This document shows positions 1-5,040 of a stretch of 6,504 bases of DNA, one piece after another; the stretch's first letter is position 1; each line of letters starts with the position of its first letter. Source of the stretch: Patescibacteria group bacterium (lineage in GTDB: Bacteria; Patescibacteriota; JACMRA01); assembly GCA_029935375.1 (NCBI GenBank), contig JAOZKL010000047.1, positions 1 to 6,504 on the forward strand. Reading direction: 5' to 3'. The position numbers and the translations under genes were made by a program. The notes under the pieces are model-generated. The model was not told the origin of the DNA. It was given only the letters and a program-made list of their open reading frames with translations, and made no database searches.

Positions 1-40
1 ACATTGCTTTTTCATTCTCAACTAATTTCAATGTAGGCAT
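1..40 (-). CDS. rplW: 50S ribosomal protein L23, N-terminal fragment (cut by window edge)
   Basis: Only the first 13 codons are visible, reading MPTLKLVENEKAM, and the frame runs open off the left edge. The ATG lies 10 bases after the rplD stop codon, where rplW follows rplD in the conserved bacterial S10 operon. The short peptide fits the start of L23, where a hydrophobic strand is followed by a conserved EKA or EKS motif; here EKA is at residues 10-12. L23 binds 23S rRNA domain III beside the peptide exit tunnel and is a docking site for trigger factor and SRP. There is no Shine-Dalgarno sequence in the 10-base gap, so expression probably depends on translation through from rplD. The identification rests mostly on position, because too little sequence is present for a family match on its own. 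Confidence 0.62.
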   Translation of the reverse strand, partial: MPTLKLVENEKAM

Positions 41-50
41 ATCAATTTAT

Positions 51-878
51 TTACTTTTTTGTAGTTTTTTTAGCTACTGCTTTTTTAGTTGTTGGTTTCT
101 TAGCAGCTGGTTTTGCTACAGTGGCCTTCTTTACAACTTTTTTAGCAGCTTTTTTTACAACTTCTTTTTTTGTAGCTTTTTTTACAACTTCTTTTTTTGT
201 AGATTCTACTTTGATTGAATCTCTTTTTTTGCCATGTAGGGCAGATAATCTAGCTTCAACCTCTTTCCTAGCAGCTGGTGTAAAGATAATATTTTGAGCA
301 TTTGCTAGCTCCATTATCTTCATCCTGTTTACGTTTGTCATTCTGATTTCACTAGACAAAAATCCGTTTAACCCCTCTTTATCTTCTGATGTATATACTA
401 TTATAGCATTCTTTGCAGTTGTCTTTGTATCCTTTGCCAACTGTTCTGTAAAGACTACAGAATCTTTTGTTTTATCAAAGTTGAATTTGGAATCAAGCTC
501 AAATACAAAGTTTTCATCTAGACGATCTCTGAAGATTGTTTTTAGTGCAGAAATACGAGCGCTTTTGTTGATCTTTCTGTTCCAGTTACGGTTACTTCGC
601 GGACCAAATGTAACACCACCACCAATCCAAATAGGTGAACGAGATGACCCATGACGAGCTCTACCAGTACCTTTTTGTTTCCATGGTTTTTTACCACCAC
701 CTCTGACCTCTCCCTTACCTTTTGTATGAGCGTTAGCACTACGCAGACTCATCTGCTCATTACGAATAACTTCTGGAAGAAGTAAATATTTTGGTTCAAA
801 ATCAGAAAGAAAATCAAAACCCTTCTCTTTGCTGGCTTCTTTTCCTTTTTTATCTAATACTTTTATTGTGTAGGACAT
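51..878 (-). CDS. rplD: 50S ribosomal protein L4 with a Lys/Ala-rich C-terminal tail
   Basis: This is a structural protein of the large ribosomal subunit, with a long loop that reaches into the subunit and lines the exit tunnel. The signature loop is clear: GKGEVRGGGKKPWKQKGTGR at residues 54-73, then SRSPIWIGGGVTFGPR at 79-94. The globular fold continues with the usual C-terminal strand and helix (NAIIVYT near 157-163, NVNRMKIMELANAQNIIFT near 182-200) and ends at about residue 217. Bacterial L4 is usually about 200-210 residues, so residues 218-275 are an added low-complexity tail of Lys, Ala, Val and Thr, including a duplicated TKKEVVKKA unit. The tail resembles histone H1-like basic tails and could bind rRNA or DNA, but this is inference. 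The ATG follows the rplC stop by 12 bases, with a second in-frame TAA directly after that stop and no strong Shine-Dalgarno sequence. In E. coli, L4 represses its own operon; whether that holds here cannot be seen. Confidence 0.97.
   Translation of the reverse strand: MSYTIKVLDKKGKEASKEKGFDFLSDFEPKYLLLPEVIRNEQMSLRSANAHTKGKGEVRGGGKKPWKQKGTGRARHGSSRSPIWIGGGVTFGPRSNRNWNRKINKSARISALKTIFRDRLDENFVFELDSKFNFDKTKDSVVFTEQLAKDTKTTAKNAIIVYTSEDKEGLNGFLSSEIRMTNVNRMKIMELANAQNIIFTPAARKEVEARLSALHGKKRDSIKVESTKKEVVKKATKKEVVKKAAKKVVKKATVAKPAAKKPTTKKAVAKKTTKK
149..202 (-). repeat. Perfect tandem 27-bp repeat (two copies) in the L4 tail
   Basis: Positions 149-175 and 176-202 are identical 27-base units, each containing two runs of seven T on the plus strand (A on the coding strand). 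Each unit encodes nine residues, so the duplication keeps the rplD frame and produces the repeated TKKEVVKKA segment. A decayed relative of the unit lies next to it at about 126-148 and encodes AKKVVKKA. Exact identity at synonymous positions suggests a recent duplication. Such repeats with A7 runs are prone to length change by slippage, so tail length may vary between strains. Confidence 0.93.
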
Positions 879-890
879 TTCAATTTCTTA

Positions 891-1508
891 TTATTTTGTT
901 AAACTTGGTTTTAGTTTTAGGAATTTACCATTTGCACCAGGTACTGAACCTCTTACAAAGACAAGTTTGTTTTCTAAGTCAACTCCTACAACTTTTAGGT
1001 TACGTACTGTATCTTGAGATGCTCCATGTTGACCAGCCATCTTTTTACCTTTGTCTACACGTTGCATACCTGCGTCACCAATAGATCCAACACGACGAAC
1101 ATGATCGTAACCATGAGATTTCATCTGACCGGCAAATCCCCATCGCTTTACAGCGCCAGTGAATCCACGACCAATAGAAATACCAGTAACATCGAATTTG
1201 TCACCTTCTTTGAAGTCTTCTACTGTAACACTTTTTTTGTCTTCAGGCATATCAACACCCTTAAACTCTCCAATACAACGGTAATCACTCTCTGTAAGCT
1301 CTGCTTTTTTGAGATGACCCAATCTAGCCTTGCTAGAAGATTTTGTATTTCTTGGAAATGATACAACCTGAATAGCATCGTATCCATCCTTTTCTTTTGT
1401 CCTTCTCTGACTAACAAAATTTTCATCAACCTGCAGTACAGTCACAGGAGCGTGTCTTCCGTCGATGAATAATCTAGTCATTCCTATTTTCTTTGCAAAT
1501 CCAAACAT
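891..1508 (-). CDS. rplC: 50S ribosomal protein L3
   Basis: L3 is an early-assembling large-subunit protein that contacts the peptidyl transferase region of 23S rRNA. The start, MFGFAKKIGMTRLF, matches the family N-terminus (canonical pattern GxKxGMTRxF). The central extension is recognisable: SIGRGFTGAVKRWGFAGQ at residues 111-128, SHGYDHVRRVGSIGDAG at 131-147, then KGKKMAGQHG at 153-162. Gln160 in the MAGQ motif corresponds by motif to the glutamine that PrmB methylates in E. coli L3, so the site is conserved. The His commonly found in the KRHGF motif is Trp here (KRWGF, residue 123). The length of 205 residues is normal. The ATG begins 4 bases after the rpsJ stop codon, which points to translational coupling. 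The upstream bases ACAACTAAGACT contain no Shine-Dalgarno core. Confidence 0.98.
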   Translation of the reverse strand: MFGFAKKIGMTRLFIDGRHAPVTVLQVDENFVSQRRTKEKDGYDAIQVVSFPRNTKSSSKARLGHLKKAELTESDYRCIGEFKGVDMPEDKKSVTVEDFKEGDKFDVTGISIGRGFTGAVKRWGFAGQMKSHGYDHVRRVGSIGDAGMQRVDKGKKMAGQHGASQDTVRNLKVVGVDLENKLVFVRGSVPGANGKFLKLKPSLTK

Positions 1509-1512
1509 AGTC

Positions 1513-1827
1513 TTAGTTGTTTAATGTTTCAATACTAATATCTACACCAGCTGGTAGTGTAAGTGTGGATAGATTGTTTACTACCTCGCTGTTTACTTCG
1601 TAAATATCAACCAAGCGTTTGTGCACACGAGATTCTATCTTATCGCGATGCTTGCTAGACACAAATGTAGACTTTAGCAATACAACAACTTTTTTCTTTG
1701 TTTTCAGTGGGATTGGACCTTTAATCTTTCCACCTGATCGAACAACAGTTTGAACCAACTTTTTAACAGCATCTTCCAACACCTTGTGGTCAAATGATAA
1801 TACTTTCACTCTCATCTTAGTAGACAT
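1513..1827 (-). CDS. rpsJ: 30S ribosomal protein S10 (NusE)
   Basis: S10 is a small-subunit head protein and, as NusE, also a partner of NusB in transcription antitermination. At 104 residues it has the normal length. Conserved stretches are VKVLSFDHKVLEDAVKKLV (residues 8-26), GGKIKGPIPL (32-41), HKRLVDI (69-75) and the C-terminal LPAGVDISIE (91-100). The segment between strands is unusual: KSTFVSSKHRDKIESRV (52-68) stands where most bacteria have a form of RSPHxxKxSREQFExR, so the SREQFE core is lost. This is the first gene of the operon. The ATG at 1827 gives the expected short N-terminus; Met5 is a less likely alternative. No Shine-Dalgarno sequence precedes it, since the upstream bases are AATATTGAAATAGATT. 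A promoter lies immediately upstream. Confidence 0.96.
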   Translation of the reverse strand: MSTKMRVKVLSFDHKVLEDAVKKLVQTVVRSGGKIKGPIPLKTKKKVVVLLKSTFVSSKHRDKIESRVHKRLVDIYEVNSEVVNNLSTLTLPAGVDISIETLNN

Positions 1828-1848
1828 AATCTATTTCAATATTAAAGT

Positions 1849-1875
1849 ACTATATTATAAATTGCACTTTGTCAA
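1849..1875 (-). promoter_or_regulatory. Putative sigma-70 type promoter of the S10 operon
   Basis: On the minus strand there is a perfect TTGACA -35 hexamer at 1875-1870 and a TATAGT -10 hexamer at 1854-1849. The spacer is 15 bases, slightly shorter than the usual 16-18. An overlapping perfect TATAAT lies at 1859-1854 but would leave only 10 bases of spacer. Transcription would start near 1842, giving a leader of only about 15 bases before the rpsJ ATG. Placement directly upstream of the first operon gene supports the call; no transcript data are available. Confidence 0.6.
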
Positions 1876-1902
1876 GGGTTTAGAAATTTATTGCATCTAT
1901 CA

Positions 1903-1930
1903 ATCCTAACGAAAACAAATATTTGTCAAG
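1903..1930 (-). promoter_or_regulatory. Second TTGACA element, possible upstream promoter or operator
   Basis: The nine bases CTTGACAAA at the S10 promoter -35 (1876-1868) recur exactly at 1930-1922, 54 bp further upstream. The upstream copy has a perfect TTGACA but only a poor -10 candidate, TAGGAT at 1908-1903, again with a 15-base spacer. The 12-base palindrome ACAAATATTTGT overlaps the hexamer at 1915-1926, so the site could instead be a regulator-binding site. This is a weak tandem-promoter or operator candidate. Confidence 0.28.
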
Positions 1931-2106
1931 AAATCTTGGATTGGCTATAAACAAGACTAGACTGCTTTCCTAATTTGCTTTTTAAGTAGAAATTCTTAAA
2001 GTTATTCTAAAAATGTTCTTTTTGAAATGACTTTTACTAGCAAAATGAATTGAAAGAAGTGTTTTTTTAGTTAAATTTTAGGGTTTATGGGCTGGAAATG
2101 GAATTG

Positions 2107-2139
2107 GAAAAGAGGTTTGTTACACTACCACACAAACCT
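2107..2139 (-). terminator. Possible intrinsic terminator of hsdR
   Basis: In the direction of hsdR transcription, AGGTTTGT (2139-2132) pairs perfectly with ACAAACCT (2120-2113) across an 11-base loop, and is followed by CTTTTCC. The hsdR stop codon sits inside the loop, so the hairpin overlaps the end of the gene. The 8-bp stem has three G-C pairs and the U-tract is short, which makes it a modest terminator. It lies where one would be needed to insulate the S10 operon from hsdR transcription. Confidence 0.42.
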
Positions 2140-4941
2140 GTCTATAATATTTTCGATTACAGACTTTAACTTTTTAACCACCCCACCCCTTTCCATTATT
2201 TTTGGCTTTACAGACAGCAAATTAACTATCTCTTGGTCACGAGGAAATTTTTGATTGTAATTGTAACTCTCTATCATTTTGAATATTTTCTCCTCTGAGA
2301 TATTTTGCTCTATAGATACCCTTTGCACAAAATCCCTCATCTCGGTTTCAAAGAATTCCTGAAATGAACTTCGAACACTAACACTCTCTGAGATATTTGG
2401 CAACGCCTCCTCTATAAATTTCAGTATCAAATCTTTCCGTTTTTGAAGCTGAACATCTCGCTCAAACATTTTTAAGATCGCTTCCATCTTCTTCTGTTTT
2501 TCCTCGTCTGTGCCAGAGTCTTTCAGTCCAACTATCAATTCTATAATATAATCAAAATCAATATTATCCCTAGCCATCAGCTCCAACTCAAAATCAACCT
2601 GATCTAGTATAGACTCGTTATCGCTCTGGGTATGTTTGCGATCGTGGTATATATCCCAGTATTTGCTCTCATAATCTGCAAACTCCTGCTCACTGATATC
2701 GAGCTCAACAAAGCTAAAGTCTGAAAAAGTTTGTAATGACGATTTTGCACGAAGCAAATCACGAAAAGCTACAACGAAACGAGCTTTCTCATCCTCACTC
2801 TTCATTTGATCTATAGACTGCAATGTAGGTGCAACTTTGCGGAGCGAGGCCAGGCTAGAGTCAAAACCCTGCTTTTGTGCTTCATAAGGCTCTTTGAAAA
2901 CAATCTCCTTAGCGTTTTCATCTCCAAAGAGGGCTAGTGCATCATTTGTAGCTTTTCTGAGGTTGCGAAACGCAACTATATTGCCGTGTGGTTTTTGTGA
3001 ACCAAGAAGTCTATTGGTTCTAGAATATGCCTGAATTAGACCATGATATCGCAAGTTTTTGTCTACATACAAAGTATTAGTATGTTTACTATCGAACCCT
3101 GTCAAAAACATATTAACAACCAGTATCATATCTATCTCTTTACTTTTGACCTTCTTTTGCAAATCTTTATAATAGTTATAAAACTTGTCAGTAGAGTGGC
3201 TAGTGCCAAAATCTGAGTTAAAATCATTTATACAATCCTCCAAAAAATCACGAGAATGCTGATCTATCTTATCGCTGCCAGTATCTGCAAAGACATCTCT
3301 GTCCAACAACCCATTGTCTAGGCTTTCGTTATCCCCGTTTGCTTTGTAGGTAAATATAGTTGCAAGCCTAAATCCTTCAGATTTTTTTTGCTTTAGCAGT
3401 GTGTAGTATTTTTTTAGAACTGTAACAGAAGAAACCGCAAAGATTGCATTGAATTTACCTCCTTTGGTTTTTCGCCGCCAGTCAGACAGTACATAATCAG
3501 ATATCTTGCCCAATCTATCATCACTCTCCAACACCTCTTTTGTGTCTATACCCTCTACCATCACATCAGAGTCGATATCCAGCTGCACACCGTCTGATGG
3601 TTTTTGCTTGTATTTGCCCACATACTCCACCACAAAGCCAAGTACATTATCATCCGCAATGGCATCTGTTATGATATAAGAATGTAGCTTTTGGTCAAAG
3701 ACATCTTTGGTCGTAACTCCTTTGTTGTGATTATCACTGAATATAGGAGTGCCTGTAAAGCCAAACAATTGCGCATTGTTGAAAAACTTTTTGATATTTT
3801 TGTGTGTAGTGCCAAACTGAGACCGATGACATTCATCAAATATTATGACAACCTTCTCGTCTGCAAGATATTCAAACTTGTTTTTGTACGATTCTCTGCC
3901 GATTGCAATATCCATCTTCTGAATAGTAGTTACAATCAACTTGGAATTACCAGAGCTATCCGCCAACTGTTTGACCAAATTCTTGGTGTTCTCTGTGCCA
4001 TCTACAGAGCCATCAGAAAAGGAGTTAAACTCTGCTGTGGTTTGTATATCCAGATCCTTACGATCTACCACAAAGATGACTTTTTTGATCTCTGGCATAT
4101 TGGTTAGCACCTGACTTGTCTTGAACGATGTTAGTGTCTTGCCACTGCCTGTGGTGTGCCAAATATAGCCATTTTTGTCCGATTCCAAGACCCTGTCTTT
4201 TATTGCCTTGACCGCATAGTACTGATACGGACGCAAAATCATAGGTATGCGCTGGCTGGTATTCAGTACGATATACTCTGCTATCATGCTGGATAACATG
4301 CATTTTTCCAGAAACGCTTCTGCAAATGCACTCAACTGTGTTATCTTGGTGTTGTTTTCATCCGTCCAAAAAAATGTCTGAGCAAAAGGCTGTTTTGGAT
4401 TGTTGGCAAAATACTTTGTATTCACCCCATTGGATATCACAAAAATCTGTACAAACTCGAACAAACTACCACCAAAAGAGTGTGTCTGATACCTACCTTG
4501 TATCTGGTTAAAGGCTTCTTTCATCTCCAAACCTCTGCGTTTTAGCTCTATTTGCACCAATGGCAAGCCATTTATTAGCAGTGTTACATCATAGCGATTG
4601 GTGTATTTGCCAGTTTGGGTTATTTGGTTGGTGACTTGGTATTGGTTTTTGCACCATTTGTCCATGTTGAAAAATATGATATACTTGCTCGTTTCATCAT
4701 CACGAACCAGCAAAAACCTGTCTCGCAAACTCTTAGACTTGTCGAATCTGTCGCCTTTGTTCAGGTGGTTCAGTATCTTGGCAAACTCGCCATCAGTGAA
4801 CTGAGTATCGTTGAATATCTCCAACTGCAGTTTCAGATTGGCCTCCAACCCGTCAGAGTCTACTATCTGTGTCTTGGCAAAACCAAGGGTTTCTAACTGG
4901 GATATTAGAGTATTTTCTAGTTGCTGTTCTGATTGTGTCAT
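2125..4941 (-). CDS. hsdR: Type I restriction enzyme HsdR, motor/nuclease subunit (EcoR124I-like)
   Basis: HsdR is the ATP-driven translocase and endonuclease subunit that joins HsdM and HsdS to cut unmodified DNA after translocation. The N-terminal nuclease shows YDVTLLINGLPLVQIELKRR with Asp118, Glu132 and Lys134, the D-ExK triad. The D-to-E distance of 14 residues matches what I recall for EcoR124I. The helicase core has motif I TTGSGKT (263-269), motif II DECH (369-372), motif III FTGTP (395-399), motif V VNMFLTGFDSK (609-619) and motif VI QAYSRTNR (637-644). A helical, charged C-terminus of about 240 residues follows. At 938 residues it is a little shorter than EcoR124I HsdR (about 1040) but appears intact. 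I prefer the ATG at 4941 (MTQSEQQLENTLISQL), which matches typical HsdR starts. The frame is open back to a TTG at 4998, but those 19 extra residues do not resemble the family. The stop is TAG. No HsdM or HsdS is in the window. Sampled GC is near 40 percent, higher than its upstream neighbour. Confidence 0.96.
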   Translation of the reverse strand: MTQSEQQLENTLISQLETLGFAKTQIVDSDGLEANLKLQLEIFNDTQFTDGEFAKILNHLNKGDRFDKSKSLRDRFLLVRDDETSKYIIFFNMDKWCKNQYQVTNQITQTGKYTNRYDVTLLINGLPLVQIELKRRGLEMKEAFNQIQGRYQTHSFGGSLFEFVQIFVISNGVNTKYFANNPKQPFAQTFFWTDENNTKITQLSAFAEAFLEKCMLSSMIAEYIVLNTSQRIPMILRPYQYYAVKAIKDRVLESDKNGYIWHTTGSGKTLTSFKTSQVLTNMPEIKKVIFVVDRKDLDIQTTAEFNSFSDGSVDGTENTKNLVKQLADSSGNSKLIVTTIQKMDIAIGRESYKNKFEYLADEKVVIIFDECHRSQFGTTHKNIKKFFNNAQLFGFTGTPIFSDNHNKGVTTKDVFDQKLHSYIITDAIADDNVLGFVVEYVGKYKQKPSDGVQLDIDSDVMVEGIDTKEVLESDDRLGKISDYVLSDWRRKTKGGKFNAIFAVSSVTVLKKYYTLLKQKKSEGFRLATIFTYKANGDNESLDNGLLDRDVFADTGSDKIDQHSRDFLEDCINDFNSDFGTSHSTDKFYNYYKDLQKKVKSKEIDMILVVNMFLTGFDSKHTNTLYVDKNLRYHGLIQAYSRTNRLLGSQKPHGNIVAFRNLRKATNDALALFGDENAKEIVFKEPYEAQKQGFDSSLASLRKVAPTLQSIDQMKSEDEKARFVVAFRDLLRAKSSLQTFSDFSFVELDISEQEFADYESKYWDIYHDRKHTQSDNESILDQVDFELELMARDNIDFDYIIELIVGLKDSGTDEEKQKKMEAILKMFERDVQLQKRKDLILKFIEEALPNISESVSVRSSFQEFFETEMRDFVQRVSIEQNISEEKIFKMIESYNYNQKFPRDQEIVNLLSVKPKIMERGGVVKKLKSVIENIIDRFVW

Positions 4942-5011
4942 AAATTTGTGTATTTTGCTGATTTTGCATAGAGAACCATGCTTTATCTGCTTAAACAAGG
5001 CTTTTTATTTT

Positions 5012-5035
5012 TCTTTGCAAGCCTCACTGCAAAGA
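5012..5035. repeat. 8-bp inverted repeat between the AlbA_2 gene and hsdR
   Basis: TCTTTGCA (5012-5019) and TGCAAAGA (5028-5035) form a perfect 8-bp stem with the 8-base loop AGCCTCAC. It lies 6 bases beyond the stop codon of the upstream gene, within the 99-bp gap before hsdR. On the transcribed minus strand the stem is followed by an A-rich run, not U, so it is not a standard intrinsic terminator. It could be an mRNA processing or stability hairpin that sets relative expression of the two genes, or a protein-binding site. Confidence 0.6.
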
Positions 5036-5040
5036 GAATT

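Larger units (their letters stand above)
1828..2124. other. Intergenic region between hsdR and the S10 operon
   Basis: About 300 bp contain no credible gene on either strand. The minus strand offers only an ATG-CAA-TAA mini-frame. The half nearest rpsJ holds the putative S10 operon promoter, a second TTGACA element and several short dyads. These are the 12-base palindrome ACAAATATTTGT (1915-1926), CAAGA-AA-TCTTG (1927-1938), and the CAATCC/GGATTG pair (1901-1906 and 1938-1943). A weak TTTAAG/CTTAAA hairpin lies at 1981-2000. The far end holds a possible terminator for hsdR. I saw no tRNA, riboswitch fold or CRISPR array. The E. coli-type long S10 leader is not evident. Confidence 0.75.

Noticed and set aside
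149..202. CRISPR or satellite-like array
   Set aside because: The repeats are direct, without spacers, in frame, and lie within the rplD coding sequence.
791..1361. Plus-strand open frames opposite rplD and rplC
   Set aside because: They overlap highly conserved ribosomal genes, are hydrophobic or low-complexity, and have no family resemblance. They are antisense shadows.
2087..2251. Plus-strand frame beginning MGWKWNWKRG that enters the 3' end of hsdR antisense
   Set aside because: About 50 residues, mostly antisense to hsdR, with no ribosome-binding site or promoter. It was considered as a toxin-like peptide because of the Trp/Lys start, but there is no supporting context.
4942..4998. TTG start at 4998 adding 19 residues to HsdR
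   Set aside because: The extra residues do not look like an HsdR N-terminus, whereas the ATG at 4941 gives a typical one. No ribosome-binding site favours the TTG.
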